A DNA stretch of 33,558 bases, taken from positions 1 to 33,558 of the forward strand of contig JABHNK010000008.1 in NCBI GenBank assembly GCA_018694295.1, in the 5' to 3' direction. The position numbers and the translations under genes were made by a program. This document shows positions 1-6,614 of this stretch, in pieces. Each line of letters starts with the position of its first letter. Within the stretch, counting starts at the first letter, position 1. The stretch comes from Waddliaceae bacterium (GTDB taxonomy: Bacteria; Chlamydiota; Chlamydiia; Chlamydiales; JABHNK01). The notes beneath the pieces are model-generated. The model saw only the letters and a program-made list of their open reading frames with translations, was not told the origin of the DNA and did not search any database.

Positions 1-498
1 TTTCGATTTAGGATCCAGCGAACTAGCCTTCAGCGCTTCTAGTAAATCTCTAGTTTTTTTTATTTGCTTTTTCACATCTCCTTTGAAAGCTTTGTTAGTG
101 CTGAAAAAGTCCTTGAGGACCTCTCGAAAAAATAAAATGTTAACATATCCCCATCTTCTAGCAACTACTTCTATTTCTTCGATACGCTCTAATCCGGAAA
201 AACCCTGCATGACGTTTTTTAATGTCATCATGGCGACCCTATGCTTAGCTAATGTCGTACCACCGCGGACAACACCAGCCGCCTTTACTACTGCTTTAGC
301 TCCATCCCTTAGAATTTTTTTTCTGGGTGGATTTTCGAGCACTTTAACGCGGCATAGTCCTTTCTTGCTTCCTTCGAGCTTCAGCACACCAGCTTTTTCA
401 TAAGGAGTATACGATTTAAAACTATCAGGAACTTTATCCCCCTCCCTTATCTTATCGACTCCGTCCGACATCTTTCCCCCTATTTCGGTTATACCCAT
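1..498 (-). CDS. Unknown protein, C-terminus cut off by the window edge
   Basis: An open minus-strand frame of 166 codons runs from ATG at 498 to the window edge without a stop, so the C-terminus is missing. The product is soluble and basic, with no membrane segment or signal peptide. Landmarks are SFKSYTPYEKAG near residue 27 and KVLENPPRKKILRDGAKAVVKAAG around residues 50–72. A helical second half contains RRWGYVNILFFREVLKDFF. I do not recognise the family. A second in-frame ATG at 471 has GGGGGA just upstream (3-nt spacing) and could be the true start. The ATG at 498 lies inside a sequence resembling the terminus of the palindromic element at 13742–14136. The gene diverges from the symporter at 713. 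Confidence 0.6.
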   Translation of the reverse strand, partial: MGITEIGGKMSDGVDKIREGDKVPDSFKSYTPYEKAGVLKLEGSKKGLCRVKVLENPPRKKILRDGAKAVVKAAGVVRGGTTLAKHRVAMMTLKNVMQGFSGLERIEEIEVVARRWGYVNILFFREVLKDFFSTNKAFKGDVKKQIKKTRDLLEALKASSLDPKSK

Positions 499-509
499 GA
501 TCGCGACTT

Positions 510-563
510 ATACCAATCACAGATTAAAAAAACACAAATGCGTTTTCAATCCGGGATTGGTAT
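510..563. repeat. Imperfect hairpin, MITE-like, between divergent genes
   Basis: Arms 510–525 and 548–563 are inverted complements at 14 of 16 positions (ATACCAATCACAGATT / AATCCGGGATTGGTAT) around an A-rich loop. TA dinucleotides lie at 511–512 and 561–562, as expected if a TA-targeting element inserted. I recall similar TACCAATC palindromes as small non-autonomous elements in other bacteria. The mobile-element reading is an inference. The rest of 499–712 shows no gene. Confidence 0.45.
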
Positions 564-712
564 TAATCATCATGCATCATACTCTTTTGTACAAAATTCG
601 CTGGTAAAAATGCTATAACATTCTTTACAAATCATTGTTTCCTTGCAAAAAAGGTTATTAGGAGTATATCCTATATAGATATTGTAATCCAAAATCACCA
701 ATAATTATATAT

Positions 713-2101
713 ATGTTAAGTTCTGCTGTTTCTCTTGTACATTCTGTCGTGTGGAGTGGTCCTCTCCTTATTTTTCTTTTGGGGGTAGGGATTGCCCTTA
801 CCTTCACGCTGCGCGGCCTGCAGATAAGATACCTATGGTATGCTTTAAAGCTTGCCTTTTTAGGCCCTGGCGCCAAGAGTGACAATGCCGAGGGTGACAT
901 CTCACATTTTCAGTCTCTTATGACGGCGTTGGCGTCAATAATCGGCATAGGAAACATCGTTGGCGTTGCCACTGCCATGGCTATCGGCGGAGCTGGGGCA
1001 CTTTTCTGGATATGGATTACTGCGTTGTTTGGCATGGCGACGACATATGCCGAATCTCTTCTCGCTGTGAAGTATCGCATCAAAGACAAACGCGGGCAGA
1101 TGGCCGGCGGTCCTATGTATTACCTTGCCAACGGCATGAAGTCAAAGTGGCTTGCCGTATTGTTTGCTGTTGGCGGCTGTCTTGCCGCTCTCACAACGGG
1201 GAACATGGTACAGGCGAACTCTATGTCCGACGCGCTATCATATTCCTTCGGCATCGAGGGTTGGTGGGTTGGCATCGTCATAGCTTCCGTTATAGGTGTT
1301 ATGATCTTGGGAGGCATCAAGAGCATAGGAAAGATAGCGAGTTATCTTGTTCCTATTATGGCGATATTCTACGTCGTCTGTGGTAGTATTATCATCATAT
1401 ACAAAATCTCTGAGCTTCCTCATGCTTTGTCGCTAATAATGGCAAGCGCTTTCACTGGGCAGGCTGCTGTTGGGGGTTTTATGGGGTCGACGCTTATGAT
1501 GGCGATGCGCATGGGTGTTGCTCGCGGTCTTTTCTCCAGTGAAGCTGGCCTTGGCACGACGTCTATCGCTGCTGCTGCTGCCCGCACCGACACTCCTGGC
1601 AGGCAGGCGATGATAGCGATGACGGGGACATTTTTATCGACGTTCCTTATATGTACTGTCACGGGCCTTGTCCTTGCTGTCACCGGAGTCCTTGGCGAGG
1701 TTGGCCCTGACGGCAAGATGCTCAACGGCATATCTTTAGCCATACGAAGTTTTTCTACGGTGATGCCTTTCGGCGGTAAAGTTGTTAATATCGGCGGATT
1801 TCTTTTCGCTGTTTCGACGATATTAAGCTGGGCGTATTATGGTGAGAAGTGTGTAGAATATATCTTTAGTGAGCGTGCCATCAAGCCGTTTCGGATATTA
1901 TTCGTTGCTATCATTATCGTAGGCTGCAACCTTGAGCTCAACGTGGTATGGAATCTTGCTGATATTGCCAATGGTATCATGGCGGTGCCTAACCTTATCG
2001 CTATTGTAGCATTATATCCTGTGATACGCAAAGAGACACGTTATTTCCTTGGTCTTGTCGCCCGTGAAAAGGCTGAGAAAAAGGCCGGCAAAAAGACGTA
2101 A
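713..2101 (+). CDS. AGCS-family sodium:alanine/glycine symporter, copy 1
   Basis: This is an inner-membrane permease of the alanine/glycine:cation symporter family, predicted to import small neutral amino acids with Na+. The 462 residues are the usual family length and contain about ten or more hydrophobic segments. The family core is clear: GEGDISHFQSLMTALAS (about residues 59–75), the substrate/cation motif GIGN at 78–81, GGAGALFWIWITALFGM, then AGGPMYYL and the SSEAGLGTTSIAAAAARTD block in the second half. An in-frame stop at 683–685 limits the start, and ATG 713 is the only good candidate although no clear Shine–Dalgarno lies before it. The lysine-rich C-terminus is cytoplasmic in character. 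A close paralogue follows at 2184. Exact substrate is not determinable. Confidence 0.9.
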   Translation: MLSSAVSLVHSVVWSGPLLIFLLGVGIALTFTLRGLQIRYLWYALKLAFLGPGAKSDNAEGDISHFQSLMTALASIIGIGNIVGVATAMAIGGAGALFWIWITALFGMATTYAESLLAVKYRIKDKRGQMAGGPMYYLANGMKSKWLAVLFAVGGCLAALTTGNMVQANSMSDALSYSFGIEGWWVGIVIASVIGVMILGGIKSIGKIASYLVPIMAIFYVVCGSIIIIYKISELPHALSLIMASAFTGQAAVGGFMGSTLMMAMRMGVARGLFSSEAGLGTTSIAAAAARTDTPGRQAMIAMTGTFLSTFLICTVTGLVLAVTGVLGEVGPDGKMLNGISLAIRSFSTVMPFGGKVVNIGGFLFAVSTILSWAYYGEKCVEYIFSERAIKPFRILFVAIIIVGCNLELNVVWNLADIANGIMAVPNLIAIVALYPVIRKETRYFLGLVAREKAEKKAGKKT

Positions 2102-2120
2102 TACTTTGTCTATAAAATCC

Positions 2121-2149
2121 TTACAATATAATCGCTTTTATGATATTAT
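2121..2149 (+). promoter_or_regulatory. Possible promoter for the second symporter
   Basis: TTACAA (2121–2126) and TATTAT (2144–2149) are separated by 17 bp, about 35 bp before the ATG at 2184. The −35 match is weak (3 of 6). A competing TTGTCT/TATAAT pair with 15-bp spacing overlaps it. No strong terminator separates the two symporter genes, so readthrough is also possible. Confidence 0.35.
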
Positions 2150-2183
2150 AATAATAAATTTTTTATAGGAGTTATATTTTTAT

Positions 2184-3524
2184 ATGGACCGTGTTTCATC
2201 ATATCTCGATAGTATTTATAATATCGTTTGGGGTCCGTGGTTTCTTCTCTTTATTATTATTGTAGCGTTACGGTTGTCATATCTTCTCCATGGCATACAG
2301 TTCCGTTATCTTCGCAAGGTATTCAGCATCCTTTTTGGTAAGAAGAATCATAATTCTGGCGAGGGTGACATCTCACCTTTCCAGTCTCTTATGACTTCTT
2401 TAGCGGCGACTATTGGTGTCAGCAACATTGTTGGTGTGACGTTTGCCGTTACCATTGGCGGCTATGGCTCTCTTTTATGGATATGGGTCATTGCTTTCAT
2501 TGGCATGGCGGTGAAGTATTCCGAGGCTTTGCTTGCTGTAAAGTATCGTCATTATGACAAAGAGCGTGACGAGATGGCTGGCGGTCCTATGTATTATATC
2601 GAGCGTGCTCTTGGATGGAAGTGGCTAGCATCGTTTTTTGCTTTTGCTGGGATACTTTCTACTCTTGGTGGTGGAAACATGATACAGGCGAACTCTATCG
2701 CTGGAGCATTACATTCTGTTACTGGGATATCGCCTATTATTACTGGTGTTGTCCTTGCTGCTGTCACTGCTTTTGTTATAATGGGCGGCATAAAAAGCAT
2801 TGGCAAGACGTCGAGTTTTCTTGTCCCTTTTATGGGAGCTCTTTACATCTTCAGTGGTTTTGCTATTGTCGTGATGAACTATCATCTTGTTCCTGATGTT
2901 ATGGGTCGTGTATTCCTTAGCGCTTTTACTGGAAAGGCGACGTTCGGCGGCATTGCTGGATATGGTATCATGGTTGCCATGCAGGCTGGGATAACTCGCG
3001 GTGTTGTTTCCAGCGAGGTTGGGATGGGTTCATCGTCTATAGCTGCTGCTGCGGCGCGTACAGAATGTCCTAGCGATCAGGCTCTTATTTCTATGACGGG
3101 ATCTTTCTTTGCGACGATAATTGTTTCTACTATCACCGTCATGGTTTTGGGGATTTCCGGGGTATTGGAGAGTGGCAGTTCTCTTGGTGGTGCTGCTCTA
3201 GTAACGACGGCCTTCGCGAAATATATTCCTGGTGGTGGCATTATTGTTACTGCTGCGCTGATTTTCTTCGCATATTCTACTATCGTTGGGTGGGCATACT
3301 ATGGTGAGAAGTTCTGCTACTATCTTTTTGGAAACGCTTCGACGACAATATATCGTATCATCTTCATAGCCGTCCTTATCCCCGGTGCGACGTTAAATTT
3401 ACACGTCGTTTGGAGGATCTCCGACATTGTCAATGGCCTGATAACTCTTCCGAACCTCATTGCTTTGGCGTTTTTATCTAAGGTGGTAGTCGCTGAGACA
3501 AAACGAATTTTCAATGATCAATGA
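2184..3524 (+). CDS. AGCS-family sodium:alanine/glycine symporter, copy 2
   Basis: This is the tandem paralogue of the preceding permease (446 residues, multi-spanning membrane protein). It shares GEGDISPFQSLMTSLAA, AGGPMYYI, GGGNMIQANSIAGAL and SSEVGMGSSSIAAAAARTE. The motif equivalent to GIGN at 78–81 is GVSN here, with Ser80 replacing a glycine, in the region that binds substrate and sodium in the family. This suggests a different substrate range. The start is supported by AGGAG about 12 nt upstream. The last codons (…FNDQ-stop) are made of the heptamer repeat array at 3510–3544. The gene converges on the glycosidase-like gene ending at 3989. Confidence 0.9.
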   Translation: MDRVSSYLDSIYNIVWGPWFLLFIIIVALRLSYLLHGIQFRYLRKVFSILFGKKNHNSGEGDISPFQSLMTSLAATIGVSNIVGVTFAVTIGGYGSLLWIWVIAFIGMAVKYSEALLAVKYRHYDKERDEMAGGPMYYIERALGWKWLASFFAFAGILSTLGGGNMIQANSIAGALHSVTGISPIITGVVLAAVTAFVIMGGIKSIGKTSSFLVPFMGALYIFSGFAIVVMNYHLVPDVMGRVFLSAFTGKATFGGIAGYGIMVAMQAGITRGVVSSEVGMGSSSIAAAAARTECPSDQALISMTGSFFATIIVSTITVMVLGISGVLESGSSLGGAALVTTAFAKYIPGGGIIVTAALIFFAYSTIVGWAYYGEKFCYYLFGNASTTIYRIIFIAVLIPGATLNLHVVWRISDIVNGLITLPNLIALAFLSKVVVAETKRIFNDQ

Positions 3525-3544
3525 TCAATTATCAATTATCAATG
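3510..3544. repeat. Heptamer array A (5 units), at the symporter stop codon
   Basis: Five consecutive 7-bp units read TTCAATG, ATCAATG, ATCAATT, ATCAATT, ATCAATG on the plus strand. The array encodes the last residues (FNDQ) and the TGA stop of symporter 2. On the opposite strand it supplies the stop of the four-helix-bundle gene. It is inverted relative to the array at 3883–3987. Confidence 0.9.
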
Positions 3545-3887
3545 AAGCGAGAACTTCTTACAATGCTGAATAATATTCTCCCAAGCTCGTCAGCATCGGC
3601 AAAAATGCTATCATAATCTTTTTCCTTTAGAAAATCGGTATCTTTTAGGAGTGATAGCCAATATTTTGTTTCGAGACATTCTTTATAGGAAATCGAAATT
3701 TTAGAAGAAAAATCAGCTTTTGAAATACCACCTATTGCTTCTGATACATTCGCACCAATAGATGTTCCGGCACGTAAAAGCTGTTTGCTCAGGACGAATT
3801 CTTTTTATATTCTCGTATCCAGTAAACACATTTCACGATCCTGATGGCAAACACATATGCCTTCTCATATACAACATTGTTTTTCAT
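3532..3887 (-). pseudogene. Four-helix-bundle (S23/TIGR02436-type) protein, frameshifted
   Basis: Read from ATG 3887 on the minus strand, the product starts MKNNVVYEKAYVFAIRIVKC and reaches a TGA after REYKKNSS. If one A is added to the A5 run near 3807–3811, the frame continues as EYKKEFVLSKQLLRAGTSIGAN, then VSEAIGGISKADFSSKIS, and ends ARSSRFIDN-like at 3532, giving 118 residues. The LSKQLLRAGTSIGANVSEA block is the hallmark of the small four-helix-bundle family first seen as 23S rRNA intervening-sequence ORFs and related to Avd. The length is normal for the family. Both the start and stop codons lie within heptamer repeats. The break is either a real one-base deletion or a homopolymer sequencing error. 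Function is unknown. Confidence 0.8.
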
Positions 3888-3987
3888 TGCTAATTGTTCA
3901 TTATTCATTGTTCATTGTTCATTGTTCATTGATCATTGTTCATTGTTCATTGATCATTGATCATTGATCATTGATCATTGATAATTG
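3883..3987. repeat. Heptamer array B (15 units)
   Basis: Fifteen uninterrupted 7-bp units, mainly TTCATTG and ATCATTG on the plus strand, with variants CTAATTG, TTCATTA and ATAATTG. The array starts at the ATG of the four-helix-bundle gene and ends one base from the stop codon (3989–3991) of the glycosidase-like gene. Read on that gene's coding strand, the unit is CAATGAT/CAATTAT. It is inverted relative to array A. Confidence 0.95.
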
Positions 3988-3988
3988 A

Positions 3989-5629
3989 TTATACGTTTTC
4001 GTTGTAGATCATTTCTTGTCGGCTTCCGGGTTCGCCTTTTTGTGGTGTTGTGAGGAAGTGTGATGTCATTTTGCCTCCGAGGTTTCCTCCTCGTGAGGTT
4101 GCGCCTTCGACATTGGCCCAGAAGCTTTCGGTGAGGTCGTCGCCGTCGAGGACTCCGGCGATGGTGATTCCATTGGTTGTTATTATGTGCAGTATCATCT
4201 TACGGGCATCGCGGACAAAATATCGTAGGTAGTCTCCTAATGTCGTTACTGTATCATCGTCGTAGTTCATCCCATATTCTTTTTGGAGAACGGAAATTCG
4301 CGCGAGAATTTCTTGTGCTTTTATGCGGCAGCCTTCTTTATCGTCGTTATCGTTATGATACAGGCGGTATAATGCTATTATTATGTCTTCGACGTCGTTG
4401 AGCATCTCTTTATGGTGTTGATATGGTATTTCTGGTCTATATCCTCGGAACCAGGTATCAGCGAGGTCGCATGCTGTGATGTCGCGCCACATCCTCTGCC
4501 CTGCTATCCACAAGCTTGCTGCAAGGATGCCGTCGTTGTCTGGTAGGTGTCTTGTCATCACTGTGGCGCCTATACAGGCGTGATGATATCGTGTCCCTAT
4601 ATATCTTTCTATTGCTGACAGTGTGAGGTCTGGCCACAGGCCTTCGCCATAGGATGTTTTTCCTACGTTTACTATAGGCATCAGTGTTGGCGTTATATCG
4701 ATGTCATCATTTTGTCGTAATGCCTGCCATAGTGGGTGCTCTTGACGATAACTTTCGTGTGCTTTGCCAGAGACGGCGGAGAATGCTACGATGGTGCCAT
4801 TGGAGGCGTCATTACATAGATTTTCGAGCCATGACGACTGCCACGATGGGTTGTGATTCTCGTGGTATGGCAGGTAGTATATCAGCCCTGAACGTCCTTG
4901 CAATGCGTTTTCTATGGTGGCGACTTCGTTGCTGATAAGGTCATAGACTGTGGCGTTTTCAGCGTCGCCATAGAAGTTCTTGTTACAAAATCCCGACTCC
5001 CACATTATGTAGTCGACGTCATTGAGAAGGCATGACAGTGAGTTTATTTCCTTTTCGACGGCATCGCGATAGTGTGCGTTACAGGGGCATTGTTCTTCTA
5101 GTGTGATATCGGCTTTTACTATGACTTTTATTCCGTAGCTTCTGATGACAGCGATTGTGTCTACAAAGTTTTTATCTTCTTGATGTCGCCTTTCTTTTGG
5201 TGTCTCTGAGCCTCCTAATATTACTGCGTTATATCCGCATTGTATAGTACGGTGGCAAAAGGTATGGAGTTTTTTGTTTTCTTCGGGGTTTTCTTCGGCG
5301 GCGAAGAAATTTGGAAGTGCTATGGTGACGTTGTCGGAGAGTCTATGTTGTTGCGTTCCACATATCCACAGCGGTCGCAGGGCATAGCGTGGTTTATTAT
5401 CGCCGAGGTGTTCACCAAGATGGTCACTACGCACTCCAGCGAGGATGTTGTAGCTTCCGTATGCTGCTGCACTGGGGCTTTCAGCGTCGAGGTGTATGGC
5501 ACCTTTCTCATAAGACGCCGTATATCCTTCTTCGAAGCCATTCTCGTTATAAGAGGTTTTCAGGACAGGCAACGTTTTGTGCTTTTTTTTGTCCCATATC
5601 GTAGGAAGTAGTGTCTGTATTCTTTCCAT
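3989..5629 (-). CDS. Glycoside-hydrolase-like protein (GH67/GH20-type fold suspected)
   Basis: A 546-residue protein from the ATG at 5629. A start at 5674 is open too, but it would overlap the lipoprotein gene by 32 bp and has no ribosome site; ATG 5629 has AAGAG 4 nt upstream. The N-terminal part (GFEEGYTASYEKGAIHLDAE, then SPSAAAYGSYNILAGV) resembles the α/β domain before the barrel in α-glucuronidases and hexosaminidases. PRYALRPLW and FCHRTIQCGYNAVILGGS then resemble entry into a TIM barrel, with RSYGIKVIVKADI as a later strand. No catalytic pair can be named safely. There is no signal peptide, but the neighbour is a lipoprotein and both likely form one transcript. Substrate unknown; the fold assignment is from pattern memory only. 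Confidence 0.5.
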   Translation of the reverse strand: MERIQTLLPTIWDKKKHKTLPVLKTSYNENGFEEGYTASYEKGAIHLDAESPSAAAYGSYNILAGVRSDHLGEHLGDNKPRYALRPLWICGTQQHRLSDNVTIALPNFFAAEENPEENKKLHTFCHRTIQCGYNAVILGGSETPKERRHQEDKNFVDTIAVIRSYGIKVIVKADITLEEQCPCNAHYRDAVEKEINSLSCLLNDVDYIMWESGFCNKNFYGDAENATVYDLISNEVATIENALQGRSGLIYYLPYHENHNPSWQSSWLENLCNDASNGTIVAFSAVSGKAHESYRQEHPLWQALRQNDDIDITPTLMPIVNVGKTSYGEGLWPDLTLSAIERYIGTRYHHACIGATVMTRHLPDNDGILAASLWIAGQRMWRDITACDLADTWFRGYRPEIPYQHHKEMLNDVEDIIIALYRLYHNDNDDKEGCRIKAQEILARISVLQKEYGMNYDDDTVTTLGDYLRYFVRDARKMILHIITTNGITIAGVLDGDDLTESFWANVEGATSRGGNLGGKMTSHFLTTPQKGEPGSRQEMIYNENV

Positions 5630-5642
5630 AAAACTCTTATGT

Positions 5643-6104
5643 TTATTGTGCTGAAAGCTCGTCATCGACGACAATATCGATATAGTTTACCCACACCTGG
5701 TGTTTCCACTGTTCTATTATCTCTCCATTGGCGACGAGCTCGAATTTATATGTCGCTATGCCTTCTTTCTCGAAGTATTCATCATCGATCAGTGTATATA
5801 TCACCGTGCCATATGGTTTTTCTATGGGGTAGCTTTTTATTTCGGTGTCCATATTCCCGAAACGTATCGTCTGTACGAGTATCATTTTTTCATCATAGCG
5901 ATGGAATACGCTCGCTGGCATATGCCATCGTATGATAAGTCTCTCCCCTATCGAAGGGTCTTTTTTTCGGGGGTCGGGGGTATCGATATTGACGCTGGCG
6001 AGGTGGTCGGAATATATACTCTGATTTTGTACAGAGATATATTCCTGCGAACACGACGTCATCGTTATCGCTATAAATGCTGCTATCGCCAGAGCTTTTA
6101 TCAT
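5643..6104 (-). CDS. Predicted lipoprotein, function unknown
   Basis: A 153-residue protein with a short lysine-bearing N-terminus, a hydrophobic stretch, and a lipobox-like MTSC at residues 15–18. Cys18 would be lipidated and the mature protein anchored to a membrane facing the periplasm. The mature part looks β-rich (RLIIRWHMPASVF, ATYKFELVANGEIIEQWKHQVWVNYIDI), like a small immunoglobulin-type or C2-like sandwich. I do not recognise a named family. AAGGGAT lies at good spacing before the ATG. A near-consensus promoter sits immediately upstream. It is the first gene of a two-gene unit with the glycosidase-like gene. Confidence 0.75.
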   Translation of the reverse strand: MIKALAIAAFIAITMTSCSQEYISVQNQSIYSDHLASVNIDTPDPRKKDPSIGERLIIRWHMPASVFHRYDEKMILVQTIRFGNMDTEIKSYPIEKPYGTVIYTLIDDEYFEKEGIATYKFELVANGEIIEQWKHQVWVNYIDIVVDDELSAQ

Positions 6105-6136
6105 CTCTATCCCTTTGATTTTCTTTGCATTATGCC

Positions 6137-6165
6137 ATTATACCACGGTGATTTTCTTTTTTCAA
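6137..6165 (-). promoter_or_regulatory. Near-consensus housekeeping promoter for the lipoprotein unit
   Basis: On the minus strand, TTGAAA (6165–6160) and TATAAT (6142–6137) are exactly 17 bp apart. The −10 is a perfect match and the −35 matches 5 of 6. Transcription would start near 6130, about 25 bp before the ATG at 6104. This separates the lipoprotein/glycosidase-like pair from the V-ATPase operon as its own unit. Confidence 0.75.
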
Positions 6166-6171
6166 TCGGTA

Positions 6172-6597
6172 TTATCCCATGATAAGTAATGCGAAGACGA
6201 AGGCGAAGAGCGCGAAGGATTCTACTACACCTATTGCTACGAAGCATTTCCCGAATATTGCGGGTTGTTTTGCCGAAGCTTGTATTGCCGACGCTGCGCA
6301 TTTTCCCTGGAATATCGCTGACACCATTATTGCTACCCCTGAGGCGAGTCCTATCCCTATCCCCGACAGTGGTGACAACGACCCTGATACTATACTCTTA
6401 CTAAGAAGGATCATAAGGATAAAGCCATATATCGACTGTGACGATGGTGTTGCCGACATGCCGATGAACTTACCGTGTCCTTCTTCTACGCGGCTCATAA
6501 CGCCGTGCGATGCCATTCCTGCTATACCACATCCTACCGCGCTTCCTAGGCAGCTGAGCCCCAATGCCAGTGCAGGTCCTATCATACTAAAATCCAT
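6172..6597 (-). CDS. atpK: V-type ATPase subunit K (rotor c-subunit)
   Basis: This proteolipid forms the membrane rotor ring of the V-type ATPase and carries the coupling ion. The 141 residues form two helical hairpins (four membrane segments). The ion-binding carboxylate is Glu126 in GVVESFALFAF, present only in the second hairpin as in V-type K subunits. PSSQSIYGF (51–59) in the first hairpin and FQGKCAASAIQ (96–106) in the second align with the Na+ ligands of Enterococcus hirae NtpK: Thr64→Ser53, Gln65→Gln54, Tyr68→Tyr57, Gln110→Gln97, Glu139→Glu126. A sodium-coupled ring is therefore plausible. AGGAG lies 10 nt before the ATG. It is the last gene of the ATPase operon. Confidence 0.95.
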   Translation of the reverse strand: MDFSMIGPALALGLSCLGSAVGCGIAGMASHGVMSRVEEGHGKFIGMSATPSSQSIYGFILMILLSKSIVSGSLSPLSGIGIGLASGVAIMVSAIFQGKCAASAIQASAKQPAIFGKCFVAIGVVESFALFAFVFALLIMG

Positions 6598-6614
6598 AAC
6601 TGTCTTCTCCTATT

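Noticed and set aside
83-403. Plus-strand open frame of 106 codons
   Set aside because: It lies wholly within the longer minus-strand open frame 1–498, which runs to the window edge and has more protein-like composition.
497-607. Short plus-strand ORF (MIATYTNHRLKKHK…) covering the hairpin
   Set aside because: It is 36 codons, translates a palindromic repeat, has no ribosome site and overlaps the start of the minus-strand gene.
3883-3987. CRISPR-like array
   Set aside because: Units are 7 bp and contiguous, with no spacers and no cas genes.
5630-5674. N-terminal extension of the glycosidase-like protein (MSSMTSFQHNKHKSF)
   Set aside because: It would overlap the lipoprotein gene's 3′ end, has no ribosome site, and looks like a shadow of that coding sequence.
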